A stretch of DNA of 64,000 bases from Muricea muricata (Eukaryota > Cnidaria > Anthozoa > Malacalcyonacea > Plexauridae), in contig OY979717.1 of the NCBI GenBank assembly GCA_963855995.1, forward strand, positions 29,180,246 through 29,244,245, read 5' to 3'. The notes below the pieces were generated by a model, which saw nothing but the letters and a program-made list of their open reading frames with translations, was not told the origin of the DNA and ran no database searches. Below are positions 45,640-57,036 of this stretch, one piece after another. Numbering within the stretch: position 1 is the first letter of the stretch; every line of letters starts with the position of its first letter. The translations under genes were made by a program, and so were the position numbers.

Positions 45640-48364
45640 ATCGAAAATTAAAAATTGTATAAGATATACCGTTTGTATATAAAATTTAAACGCTCAAGAA
45701 ATTGCGTTGTACGAAACCCGTTTAGCGCTATCCACAGGTTAAATTTCGGCCATCCGACGGATAAAGTTCCGGCGTTAATTCAAAGTTAAATGACAACAAA
45801 TCAGTATGCGGGGCAAAACGAGACACTTAAGGATTTCACTTGCTATAAAAAAGCATGAAAGCAAAATCAAGTACTTTTTTCATAATGAATATGTTAAATA
45901 GACTCAGGACTAGCAATACAGAGAAGGAAAACTCTTTTGGAGACACGGCTGTCGTGTTATGAGAACAAAAACAACAAGTCATTATTGTCTCATTTTGCCC
46001 CAGGATGTGGGGCAAAATGAGACAGGCAAATAAAATGCTACAAAAATGTTCAAAAATAAAAAAATTTTTAATCAAATGATTGAACTAAACGTAACAATAC
46101 ATTAACTATCAGTTTCTTAATATATAAATCACAGGTTGCATTTCAGACGACTACCATGGATTGACAGTTTTCCTGTTACCATAATGTCCAAACAAGGAGC
46201 ATTTATCTCACTCCTTGCCTGCAGCAGACTTGGACCAGAACACATCACACACATGACATTTGGTATATCTTGCACACGCTCAGTGTCAGATCCTAGGAAC
46301 ATTTTGCAGGCTAGGGTTAGATGACAAAATGTTGATGAAACATCAGAAACCAGTCATAGTCTATTCACTCATTGGAGAACAGAGGCCAGCAGGGTCTGAA
46401 GCATGGTCGATCAAAGCAGACTTGTTTTTTCTTTCAAGTTCATCACTGGTGGGACAAACTTAACACCACTGACACATGTCACTGAATACAAATAGAATAA
46501 TATTATGGTTGTTCGACCATGTCTACCACTGGTCGCTAACAAGAGACAAGCCGCTTTATAACATCTTCGAGACTATAACTATCACTGACATATGTACACT
46601 TATTAAACTATTTTCACAACATTTGAGTATCTATAAGCTACTCACAGACAGCTTATTTAACACAGTTGCCCCAGTATTATGATACAGTGGACAGGTGTTT
46701 TATTCACACTATATACATCAATCACAAGTGGTTTTCGAAATGAGAGATCAGGGTTGTCCTTTGGGTTGATCGGCAAAAGATCATGACCAATGAGTTTGCA
46801 GCCAAATTTAAAATTGTTGTTAATATTGCTTATTTTGCAGTAAAGTCATATACTAATGACCATTGGTGCAACATTTCTAGGCAAAATTTCACACAACTTG
46901 AATTGGATGATGTGTAACTGCTATCACACAAGAATTTGGTGACCTATTTACATGTTACATGGCAATAAATCCATAAAGAATTGGTGACTTTGCTTTATTG
47001 AGACAACATTAATATTGTGCTGTTGTGCAGAATCATTTAGTAAACACAACAACAGATAACGACAAACAAAAAGGTTCACATAAGTATAAAAAAAGGCTGT
47101 AGGCTTGTCTCATTTTGCCCCAACTGCCTGAGTGAATTAAAAGTCGTCCAATGCGAAAAATTACAGTCAACATTAACAAAATATACATCTGACATGAAAG
47201 GGCGAAAGGGCACATGCTAATGCCTCTTAAATAAATGAGGTTTTATTCGATCGTTACGACCTGCGAGAGAAAAGAAATACTACTTAAAATATAAAATAAT
47301 AATGTACCTTAATTTAACCAGACAGGATCCAATGTCACTCACAAAATTCAGGATAATTCTCGTCCGAAAATAGGTTTTGATTTGCAATAACTTTCAAAAC
47401 AAGCCAAGAAGCATCACGAATGAGCCCGCAATTCCTTATTAGGCAAATAGCGGTAGATCACTCGCTATATTCATTTAAGCCAAAGTGTCTCATTTAGCCC
47501 CACTGTCTCGTTTTGCCCCGCATTACGCTACTATCGGGCGTTTAAATCAAAGTTAAATCAGGACAACAAATCAGTATACTTGGATGAAAGAAGGCGTGAA
47601 AGACTGCAAATATCCCGATTAAAAGTCAATTTAAATGAACAAGAAAACCCACTTTTTACTGCTTTGCTATTAAATTGCTCTTGTGGTACATTGATGTGAC
47701 TTGAATCATGGGCAATCCTTTGCAATATTATTTTCGGAAAAACATTGTCATCGCTTCGATTGTTCGTTATATTTTAGTACACATGCAGGAATAAGAAAAA
47801 CGTTCACGGTCACGGTTTAACTATGGAAACAATCCCTTTGAATTTTGAAAGCCAAGCAAGTTGAGTAGTTTGCATAGACAACAAGGTGTCAAAATTTTGT
47901 TCGCTGTGGCTTAATCGCTTAGCATAGCCAATCAAGACTTGAGGTCAAATGTTCTTAAAATTGTTCTGAATAAAGTACAAGGTCAAGGAACAAATGTTAT
48001 CAGCAAAACTCTGAAACTCAGCACGAATTACAACACAACTGTAGCTTTTGACAAATGCCTTCGGCATGCTTTTGGCAAATACCTCTAACAAAATCTGAAT
48101 AAGAAACTACGTAAAATATGTTGAAACTGTGCAGACGTTTCGAAAAGCTTGAAACAAGTGGACTAAGTTTACTCAAAATATAAACAACATCGAGTTTGAT
48201 TAAGAATTTAGTGCAATCACATTCACTGGTTCACACATTATAAAGCTTGAAAGGTTCACAAATACCTAGCAACAGCTGACAAAAAGGTAACAAATTTCAG
48301 GTGACTTCATTCATTTTATATACAAACGGTATATCTGATCTTTTACAATTTTTAATTTTCGACA
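45640..48364. mobile_element. TIR-bounded block, 2.7 kb, with a nested element
   Basis: Inverted repeats of about 50 bp bound the block. The left reads TCGAAAATTAAAAATTGTAT then ATACCGTTTGTATATAAAAT, and the right reads ATATACAAACGGTATATCTG then CAATTTTTAATTTTCGA. The superfamily and exact ends are uncertain. A second TIR element sits inside at 45806-47525. No intact gene was found. Confidence 0.6.
45806..47525. mobile_element. Nested TIR element with GGGGCAAAACGAGACA ends
   Basis: The left end TGCGGGGCAAAACGAGACA and right end TGTCTCGTTTTGCCCCGCA are inverted. Subterminal relatives of the motif recur internally: TCTCATTTTGCCCC near 45989 and 47107, GGGGCAAAATGAGACA near 46010, and TCTCATTTAGCCCC near 47490. 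A ~35-bp direct repeat containing ACAACAAATCAGTAT lies on both sides (45770-45805 and 47540-47577). Short frames inside (46136-46463 plus and others) are unassigned; on the minus strand about 46690-46780 a run DLLPINPKDNPDLSFRKP is open but not recognised. Confidence 0.65.
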
Positions 48365-49229
48365 AACGACGCGCTATTAGGCAATTTTGTTTGCTGTGTA
48401 GGTAATTTTATCAACTATCTTGCATTGCTGGTTGACTCAGATATTTGATTCAGACCTGACTCAGATAGTTCCCTCCCCCCTGCTGCAAAATTTTCACTCT
48501 CAAAACGTCATAAACTGTGCATTTTTTAGACCAAAGGAATCACACAAAATATTTTAAAAATATGACGAATACGCCAACCTGTGGCATCCCGCATAGAGAC
48601 AAGAAAGTTTGCGCCAAAACCTTGCAAATATATGCGTTTTTTCAGCTCTCCGGCACTGTTGAAGCTAATTTTTGGTGTGAGAAGATAGAAAAATTATCAG
48701 GGCATGATATGTTATAATTTTTTATTATGTTTTACTTCTTTAAACAAAGTATTTTGCTTTTTGTTCGAGTGATATGTTCGTAATCCATTAAAGAGTTGCC
48801 AACCTTATATCATTATTACTACACTATCAATATGGACGGCGCTTGCGCGCGTGACAAGGTCAGGAAGAATGGGGCAGTTTAGCATTGATCGATACTTACA
48901 ACGTTCTACACCAAGTTTTGGGCTGCTATGGTATAATAATACAGAATTTCTCATTTAAATTGGTTATCTCGTATTAGAATTAATGTAAACTTTGTTTACG
49001 TTTTACATCATTTTTTGGCAAACAAAAAATTCTCTTCTCTTGGGAGTACACATGCAGTATTGTGCTTTGCATTGGTTTCTATTGTCTTCAATCACTCATT
49101 GCTTGTGATTGGTCCTTAAGATTATGGTTAATGTTGCAATTATTCCTGTATGTCTTCTAATTCACATGATCATGTATTCGTGCGCCATCTTGTCGGCATT
49201 TTCTGCCAGGCACTTCCTTTTCCCGTCTT
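48365..49229. other. Non-coding stretch
   Basis: No gene is supported. Short frames such as 48517-48717 have no domain. GAGTTGCCAACCTTATATC at 48792 resembles the inner TIR sequence of the long-TIR element (TTGCCAACCTTATTAAT at 45266), so a small fragment of that family may be present. Confidence 0.4.
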
Positions 49230-49693
49230 CCTCAAGTACCATTAACAGTATATTGTATGGATTACCGGCCTATCAAATAGCAAAATTACAGAAAGCTCAA
49301 AACACTGCTGCAAGATTAGTTTATATGACTCCTAACTTTACACACATCAGTCCGTATTTAAAGGAACTTCATTGGTTGCCGGTTAAATTTCGAATTGAAC
49401 TCAAAATTACAATCTTAACATTTCAAGCAATTCATGGATTGGCTCCTAAGTACTTGCGTGAACTAGTGAGAATAAAAGAACAGTCCTCTTATCATCTGCG
49501 ATCAAGTGAAGAAATAATATTATTGCAGCGATCAGAAAAGTCTCTTACTAGACACGGGGATAGAGCCTTCTAATTTGCTGCACCAAGATTATGGAATCAT
49601 TTGCCTAGGGATTTGAAACTTGTACATTCAATCGGCACTTTTAAAACGCAACTTAAAACATATCTTTTTAGAGTAGCTTACGATATTACTTAG
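49230..49693 (+). pseudogene. 5'-truncated LINE, end of reverse transcriptase ORF
   Basis: The plus frame carries the typical C-terminal stretch of CR1/L2-like LINE ORF2: LPAYQIAKLQKAQNTAARLV, LKELHWLPVKFRIELKI, FQAIHGLAPKYL and, after one in-frame stop at 49571-49573, APRLWNHLPRDLKL and TFKTQLKTYLFRVAY. The catalytic reverse transcriptase core is absent because the copy begins downstream of it. The upstream codons of the open frame (49109-49229) are flanking DNA. The premature stop falls where relatives have a serine codon, a likely nonsense change. Confidence 0.85.
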
Positions 49694-49946
49694 TAACTCG
49701 TTGTCTTGACTATTATATATGTTATCTTATGATATTAAGTTATTTAGTAATATTTTATGATTTAAACTCACATTTTGACTTTTAATGTTTACGTAACAGT
49801 TATAGTTTATGATGATTCATGAGGAATAATGATAAATCGTGCTTACGCTCATGAAAGTGCCGTTTTTCTATATATTGTTATCTTACAAATTACTCAACCT
49901 CACTAACACTCATGGAGTGTGATGTCAAAACTTTTTTATTCGGATA
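49694..49946. other. 3' flank between LINE fragment and secreted-protein gene
   Basis: AT-rich, no gene. TTTATT at 49935-49940 reads AATAAA on the minus strand, only six bases beyond the stop of the secreted-protein gene, and could be its polyadenylation signal. Confidence 0.4.
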
Positions 49947-50600
49947 TCAGAGAAAGTTTAATATCTGGACAAGGATAACAGCTGTAACAATTCCACATAT
50001 TGTCATTTTTACGGATCTTTGCAATGCAGCCACACCGTGTGCGATTGTCGGTGTCTCTGCACTAGCTGCTTCGGTAGAGAGCGTCGAGTTTGGCTTATCA
50101 GCTCCTCCTGGACACCCATCTGACATACTGTTCGGGTCTAGCGTTTTTGGCGAGACGATCATATTCTTGACAGCAAGCATGGCTGGTTTTGAATCAGTTG
50201 CCTCTTGTGTGATAGTGCCAAAGAAGGTTCCACGCAGACCTCTCCTGATGGTACCACCGCTCACACAGGTAGAGCAGATTCCATTGGCACGGGCTACCTC
50301 AAGCACCTTCTGGTTCCCGACGCCGTCCAAACGAACAGCGTTGGCGTAGGCTGGGGATCCACTTGGATTGGGCAGCAAGATGTTAAAGCCGCTTTCGTAG
50401 CACACACTGACATCCACTAAACAGTGGACTGAATGCTTCTCCGGATTTTCTAGTGTCTTGACTCTAAAGTTATCAAGGAGGGTACCGCGGTCGATGCAGA
50501 ATTTGTCCATCACGAAGCCTTCCACGCAGACCTCTCGTGCAGCGTTAGCACCGCCCCACGATGTAATAGCGGCAAGTAGTAGCAATAAACGTGTAGCCAT
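49947..50600 (-). CDS. Secreted or membrane-anchored cysteine-rich protein of unknown function
   Basis: An intact 217-codon minus-strand frame starting MATRLLLLLAAITSWGGANA, a clear signal peptide with likely cleavage after ANA. The frame is open 26 codons further upstream. However, TTCTTTTTTTTAG at 50634-50646 (minus) looks like a 3' splice site, so the longer start is probably untranslated sequence after a 5' intron. The mature part has spaced cysteines: CVEGFVMDKFC, HSVHCLVDVSVC, GICSTC and SDGC. Hydrophobic runs (GFNILLPNPSG, KVLEVARANG) and a conserved-looking RLDGVGNQ and RGTFFGTI follow. It ends in a Ser/Thr-rich stalk and a hydrophobic tail TICGIVTAVILVQILNFL, consistent with a GPI signal or a single membrane anchor. 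Codon use is GC-richer than the surroundings. I do not recognise the family. Position inside transposon debris does not inform its role. Confidence 0.85.
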   Translation of the reverse strand: MATRLLLLLAAITSWGGANAAREVCVEGFVMDKFCIDRGTLLDNFRVKTLENPEKHSVHCLVDVSVCYESGFNILLPNPSGSPAYANAVRLDGVGNQKVLEVARANGICSTCVSGGTIRRGLRGTFFGTITQEATDSKPAMLAVKNMIVSPKTLDPNSMSDGCPGGADKPNSTLSTEAASAETPTIAHGVAALQRSVKMTICGIVTAVILVQILNFL

Positions 50601-50633
50601 GTTTTCAATGTTTCTTTCAATAGCTTGATAGTC

Positions 50634-50646
50634 TAAAAAAAGAAAA
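50634..50646 (-). other. Likely 3' splice site of a 5'-UTR intron
   Basis: On the minus strand a pyrimidine-rich run ending TTTAG/ACTATC lies 34 bases before the preferred start codon of the secreted-protein gene. The donor and first exon are not identified; they would lie above 50650. Confidence 0.45.
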
Positions 50647-50913
50647 ATACGATCATCTAAAGCTTCGGTTTTCAACATTTATTTAACACTTAAGAAGAGA
50701 TTTGATTTTCTGTTAATTTTCTTCTCTGACGGCAAGAACTTTATCGTATTTCTTATATCCCTGTGCTATTTGCATTCAAGATCATGCCTTGATACCAAAG
50801 CTTATTTCTGTTTATCAGATTATTTAATAATATAGTAATATACAGTATATCACACGATTTTACGATTTCAAGCCAAACAATGTTCTTAATATTCTGTCAG
50901 CATAGTAAAAGTA

Positions 50914-51180
50914 GATGGGAGGATAAAAGGCGGATAAGGGGATAAAAGGCGGATGGGAGGATAAAAGGCGGATGAGAGGATAAAAGGCGGATAAGGGGAT
51001 AAAAGGCGGATGGGAGGATAAAAGGCGGATGGGAGGATAAAAGGCGGAGGAGGGGATAAAAGGCGGATGGGAGAATAAAAAGGCGGATGAGAGGATAAAA
51101 AGCGGATGAGGGGATAAAAGGCGGATTGGAGGATAAAAGGCGGATGAGGGGACAAAAGGCAGATAGGAAGATAAAAGACG
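50914..51180. repeat. 18-bp minisatellite (left arm), about 15 copies
   Basis: Head-to-tail units of GATAAAAGGCGGATGAGG with variants ATGGGAG, ATAAGGG and ATGAGAG. The same unit appears inverted at 52311-52389. The proline-rich minus-strand frame over it is a repeat by-product. Confidence 0.95.
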
Positions 51181-52389
51181 CTAGGTAATAAAACTATGGC
51201 AATATGATATATTGTTTCGGGTTAATGTTCGACAAAGAAGAGTTTTAACATTAAAATTAGTAACATTTTATAACGTATACATAGATCGATGCCTTCCATT
51301 AAGAACAATGTCGTTTGAATTCTTTTTATTTCACACTTAATAATATAACGTTTCATAGTGGTTGTAATATAATGTTTGACAACCAATCAACAAAGATATT
51401 TAGCACTAACAGTAAAAGTATTAACATTCAATATATTAAAAACTATGGCGTTTGATGGTTTTTTATTTTCAACAAAAAAAAGTCATTGTACTGGGTGTTT
51501 CAAAGAAAAGCTACACCCTGCTTGATTTCATGTAGCGTAAAAGCTATTTCTCTAAATAACTTACATAAAGCAGCGAATTCACTAAGGATTAAGTTGAGGT
51601 CCAATCCATAATGTAGAAAAAAGGTTTTGGTTACATTTTGGATTGCTGAGTTTATAAAATATAATCTACTTAGTATGTGACATCTGCATAGTAAATAGTA
51701 CGTGTTTTGCTCGTAAATGAATATAAACCAGAGTTTCAATTTAAAAAAGTTTGCAAGGTGCGAAACTTTGACAATGTTAATATTTGTGACTTTTTTTGTT
51801 ACTGTATGCGCAGAACGCAAGTATACAAATCTAAACTGAGTAAATTCATTGGTCTTTTGTTCAAATGAGGACATGAGACAATTTTAAAACTGAAAATCCA
51901 GTCGCAACAATGCCTATTTCATTACGAATTTGAACCGTAAGGGAAGTCAAATAAAACTTTCTTTTAGTAACGTTAGTACTTGCTTATTTCGGAAAATAAA
52001 TTTTATGTGCAATTTCTAGAAGTAATTCGCCTTTGCATGCGAATGACCTTAATTTAAAGATGTTTTCACGTGAAGTGAAAACTGCGACCGATTCGCTTGA
52101 TGCGGCAATTTTTGCTGTCGTTTCGCCAATTTGTAAAACTCAACACATGTAAATGTCAACACATGTATGTATGTGAAGTCAAACAGGGTATAGTTTTTTT
52201 AGGGAACACGCGGTGTATTTTACTAGGACTATCCCGAGAGCAAAGGAAAATACTGTTTTATTTGCAAAAAAGGACGAGTATTTTTAGCTTTCAACAAAGT
52301 CTGACTAACATATCCGCCTTTTATCCTCATATTGGCCTTTTATCCCCTTATCCGCCTTTTATCCCCTTATCCGCCTTTTATCCCCTCAT
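50914..52389. mobile_element. Element bounded by inverted 18-bp minisatellites
   Basis: Left end: about 15 units of GATAAAAGGCGGATGAGG. Right end: about four units in reverse orientation (TATCCGCCTTTTATCCCC, 52311-52389). The core of 1.1 kb includes 51716-51835, which resembles the MITE at 56812-57036 (shared AATATAAAC, then CAATT and AAAAAAGTTT, then GACAATGT and ATGCGCAGAA). Arrays of tandem repeats in inverted orientation at the ends are known from some foldback-type transposons. I cannot identify a target duplication, so its mobile nature is inference. Confidence 0.55.
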
Positions 52390-52713
52390 TTTACGATCGT
52401 GCAATGCAACCGTGCAAATAGTTCTTTCCATTGTACGGTCGATTTCATTATTTTCAACTACTCAAACTGTTACCATGGCGTGCAATCCGCACGCAATAAA
52501 TAGCGAATCTATGAACGTGGCGCCACAATGTGAGCGATGGAATTTTATTCAGTAAATGAATGATCAACTTTATTTTAGCACACTAATCTCATTCAACAGA
52601 TGCTAATTTCTAAGAGAGGCGTGCTGACATTTACAATTTAAATATATTACTAATTAATACATACAAACTATTCTATATTAATACTATACTCTAAATCCAA
52701 CTACAAAGTTAAT

Positions 52714-53815
52714 TCAAAAACTAAATTTGAAGGCAGCGGCCGAGGAAGAAAGATTTTTACAAAATGAGTCATACGATACCAAACTTCCAATATCTTTCGG
52801 TATCCTATTCCATAATTTAACCTCACTATAACTGAGACTTTTTTTAACAAATTCTGGCTTGGGCCTTGGAATAAAGAGCCCAGTTGAAGAACCTCTTAGA
52901 CAATAGTTATTCACATTGTCAGAAAGTTGAAAGATGTCACACAGTCTTAGTGGAGCTAACTGATTTACTGTTTTGTACATTAGCCTGGCTTTCGCTACTG
53001 CTCTACGTTCTTTAAGAGATGTCTAACCGAGAGATGTACGAGCTAAGATAGACTGTTCATGTTCATACTGAAAATTCATAATTAACTTAGCCGCTCGATT
53101 CTGTAATTTTTTGAGACCTTCAATGAGACCTTTATCAAGCTCAATAATCAAAATGCAGCTGTATCAATGCATTTTATGCCAGCACTAAAGTATTCCGGTC
53201 TACTAATTCTTTAAGCCTTTTTATCGCACCGATCCCAGATGATACTTTACTAACAATATGATCAACATGTTTTTCCCATTTCAGGTGCTCCTCAATTTCA
53301 ACTCGTAACAATTTAGAGCATTTTACTCTTTTGATGGGACATGTGTCGATCTTAACTGTAGGTTGGACATCAATGCTACTTATCTTAGGACTTGACCAAA
53401 TAAGTATATATTCTGTTCTCGCAATATTTAAACTAAGTTTGTTTGAAGACAACCAAGCTTTAACATTATTCAAGTCTTTATTCGCTATCTCTTCTGCTAT
53501 GTTCAATGTTTTGCCAACAGCTCTAAGGCTGGCATCATCCACGAACATTCTTGGTGTTGTATGTTCGAGACAACTTGGCAAATCATATATATAGATAATA
53601 AACAGAAGAGGGCCAAGTATACTTCCCTTAGGAATACCGCAAGTTATTCCTGTCTGATGTGAAAGCATTTCGTTTAGTTGACATCGCTGTGTTCGATCTG
53701 TTAAGCAGTTACGAAGTAACGCCACGGCTTTTTTACCAAAGCCATATCCTTCAAACTTACGTAAAAGTATTTCATGATTAACAGTATCGAATGCTTTCTT
53801 CAAACAGCTATGTTG
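52714..53815 (-). pseudogene. LINE reverse transcriptase fragment (CR1/L2-like), truncated at the LTR boundary
   Basis: The minus frame 53803-53174 contains FDTVNHEILLRKFEGYGFG, GITCGIPKGSILGPLLFIIY and the catalytic MFVDDASL (FVDD near 53535-53546). A later LSSNKLSLNIARTEYILI follows, the usual order of a non-LTR reverse transcriptase palm and thumb. After a stop at about 53174 and further breaks, the C-terminal part resumes at 52980-52714 (TVNQLAPLRL, SYSEVKLWNRIPKDI). The N-terminal fingers and endonuclease are missing because the sequence joins LTR copy 4 at about 53850. It is a different copy from the fragments at 49230 and 55655. Confidence 0.88.
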
Positions 53816-53861
53816 TATGGACCACGGTCCATGTTAATGTACCATTCAATGGTAGCCGAAC

Positions 53862-54929
53862 TGTGATGTCTGACGTGTCAATATATACATTATGAAATAC
53901 AAACCTCAATTTTTAACCCAACTCTGAAATCACACAGCTCTAATTTGGAAGAGATACTTGATGATAAAAATTACCCAGGTTCTTCGGTATAAATCACATA
54001 TTGACAGGTAATTCAGAATTTTGTTGTCGTGAAAATGCGAGTGTTTTAAAACAACGTTTAGGGACTTCCCCCAAAACGTTTAGAAATCTGTCACGTGACG
54101 TTCTCGACCAATAAAATAGCTTCATTAGGCGGGCGTTGTTTTGCGAAAATTTTTAACATGAAAATTTACATAGCGCACCAATTTGATTGTTATGATTAAC
54201 ACGGATTGTGGTAGAAGACGAACTGGACTTTCGATTTCTGAAATATTTAGTAAGGTAAGCCTTAATTTTTTGTCTATTTCTAGATTTTACTTGACAGCCA
54301 ATTTTTTTAAATTGATAAACAATTTGCATTAACATGTTTGATAATTAAATCAAATTAAATTGTTAATTAATTCTATTACAAGCATGAGCCTTCGTTCTGT
54401 TTGACTCCTGATCAGTCCATCATCGGAAATACAAAGAGTTAAAACGCACACCAGATATATGTTAAGCATGATTCAATTTAAATCCAGTGTTCAAATGCGC
54501 GCGAGCTTATCAAAAATACTGACAAATTTTTGCTAATACCTGCGAAGATTTTCCTTCGGATGATTGTTTTCTTTTTATAAATTCTTTCACAAATTTGCTA
54601 AATATACAATTTTAAATTTTCATTCCTGCATGAATCTTACATTACATGCAGATATTTGGCTTTTCAATATTCGTTTGTGTTATAAGGATGTACCTAAATA
54701 TTTTTTATATGACACATAGGAAAATACATGGAGCCTTGGAAATACTAGATTTGTTTCTCGTGTTTGTGCTAACTTGTAAGATATCGTGTTTAACACTCGA
54801 AATAAGTTTGGTATTTCGCTTAAACCATGCATGTATTATTCGCTATTTTTCTCTGTTATTATAATAAGGCGTTATGGATTGGTGTTACTGCATTTCTTCA
54901 CTTCATCCGCTCGTCCTTTAGATTTGTAA
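53862..54929 (+). repeat. LTR-like repeat, copy 4, start of right cluster
   Basis: Starts TGTGATGTCTGACGTGTCAA, exactly where unrelated sequence (GGTAGCCGAAC) ends, supporting the left LTR boundary. It ends GATTTGTAA at 54929. Length 1068 bp. It is closest by eye to copy 2 (both share GATGTAC, TTTTTTATAT and a CTCGAAATAAG insertion near 54797). Confidence 0.76.
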
Positions 54930-55654
54930 TCAAGTCGCATTTGAGTATACCAAAAGGCCTATATAGGTAGTTTTCACTTAGTCTCAGGTAGTAGGGACGT
55001 ACCGAGTGAAAGGTTTGGGAGTTTAGACAGCCGCTACTTTCGCTAGCTTTTTCGGGGGAAATATTTTTCAATTTGGTCGGCAGAAAATGCGACTTGTCAG
55101 AAATATGGTTAGAAACCGTACGTAACAAAAAGAACATGAAAACGAACTATTGGTCCTGCACGAACATGCTCGGCAATCCAACAGGATACAAAATAGTTAA
55201 ACGAAACTTTAAGTCATCATTCCCCAATTAGTAATATGAAATTAATGCACTAAAAATATCTCCCATTTCCTCATTTCAGCATAATTACGACAACGCATCA
55301 TTTCACTCAAATACACATATGTTCTTAATGTCGAATATGACAAATGCATATGGTTTGAAATGCAAAATTTAATATATGCAAAAGATATCGGACTATGTGC
55401 ACATCATTTTGGCGTATGGTATTGAAAGCTTTTACAGACATCGTTTATATAAGTACCGTGCATATATTTCATTAATCACAATAATTATGTTAATTATTTA
55501 TGAAGTGTTCTGTGCTTTGCGACAGAGCTTAATTACAGTACCTATATTCTTCCCCTTATAACTCGACTCGCTAGATTTAAGTTTGCTGGTGTAGATACAT
55601 GTGATGGTGGATATTTGTATTAACTAGATCAAATAGGCAAGCTAAAGTATGCGT

Positions 55655-56246
55655 ATTTATTTATATGTCTTTGCCATTTCAATATATAGTATACAACACA
55701 AATACAATCAATAACAGATAATAGAATCTACATGGCAAGGTGCACGAAACAGCTTTCGCCAATTACAGCGGCCCTTTACAAATATATATGCGTATAGTAA
55801 AAGCTACAGATTGATAAAACACAAATGACAGCTTACAAGACAGGTTACAAGACAAGTTACAAGACAGACATAGATTTACAAATGGATATACAAAGCTACA
55901 GACTAATAACAACACGCCATTTTACATGACAGATTACGAGACGTGTTGCAAGACAAGCATACAGATTTCCATGTTCGTGGATCATTAACATCGTACACAT
56001 TCCCTAAAGCAACTTTATAGTATTTAATAAGTCCACATTTAAACTTATTTAAGCTGACGTTGTTGCCAGTCAGTTCCTTCGGTAGTGAATTCCATAGTCT
56101 TGTTGATCTACTCAGATACGATTTTTGGTAGGTGGTAGTCTTGCATCGAGTTGTTACGAAGGATAAATTATTTGGACTAGATGATCTGGTTACTTTCTTG
56201 ATGTTGACTGGTGATGGTAATAAGTTATTGTTAATTGAGATGATTT
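55655..56246 (-). mobile_element. 3' end of another LINE inserted in the LTR unit
   Basis: On the minus strand about 56140-55970 reads SYLSRSTRLWNSLPKELTGN, then SLNKFKCGLIKYYKVAL and YDVNDPRTW. This is the usual C-terminus of a LINE reverse transcriptase ORF. A 3' untranslated part with repeated TGTAAC/TTGTAA phrases follows toward 55655. Comparison with 37040-37075 shows the uninterrupted site. It is a short 5'-truncated insertion, typical of target-primed reverse transcription. Confidence 0.78.
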
Positions 56247-56811
56247 CTCTTTAGCTCCAGTAATATTACATTAAAATGATGGTAGTGATCGCTTTTATTT
56301 ATTTGGTCTATACAAGACAACGATATCTGACATAATTGTTTAAAGCTGCATGTGTCCACGAATTTATATTCAATGTCAGTATATAGTAATCGATTTATTG
56401 ACAGAGTCGTAGTCGTAACACAAATATCAACAAGTGTTTGATGAAAAATAACACCCCACCCCCCTTCTACAAATTGAGAAGTATAAAGCTAGAATTAGAA
56501 ATAGCTGAAAAATCGGAACAGTTTATGTCTTGTGAAGAGTTTGGCTTTGACTTAAGCTTATTCAATGCAACTTATCATGCATAACTAAGTTTTCTGATCA
56601 GTGCTGATTTTTATTTACAGAAATGCGAAACATTTCGCTGGCAACCCTCGTATTATTTAAAAAGGAATGAAAGCTAAATGACGTTTATTTTTGAGTGGAA
56701 CGCGGGCACGTAGTCACACAGACAGACCAGTTTGTAGTGTAAAGGACAAAGCGTCAAATTGTAAAGTGAAATTTATTTAATGATATGTAGACACACTGTA
56801 GTTAAAGGTAG

Positions 56812-57036
56812 GTTACAGTCGCTAATGTAAACAAACGCTTTGTTTACATTTTGAGAGCTGCTATATTTGTAAAATTTGATAAACTAACTGAATATCTGAC
56901 ACTTTTTGGGTTTGCTATGCTCCTAATGGAATATAAACGAGTGTCTCAATTCAAAAAAGTTTTTAAAAACGCAAAATTTGGACAATGTGGTCCACATTTG
57001 TTATGAGCAGATTGGATGCGCAGAAACGACTGTAAC
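56812..57036. mobile_element. MITE with GTTACAGTCG ends
   Basis: A 225-bp insertion absent from the other internal regions (compare 34728-34740, 37612-37622). Inverted ends GTTACAGTCG and CGACTGTAAC. The interior includes a palindrome AATGTAAACAAACG / CTTTGTTTACATT. Related sequence occurs at 51716-51835. Confidence 0.75.

Noticed and set aside
50886-51155. Proline-rich ORF with HPPF/YPPIRLLS repeats
   Set aside because: It is a translation of the 18-bp minisatellite.
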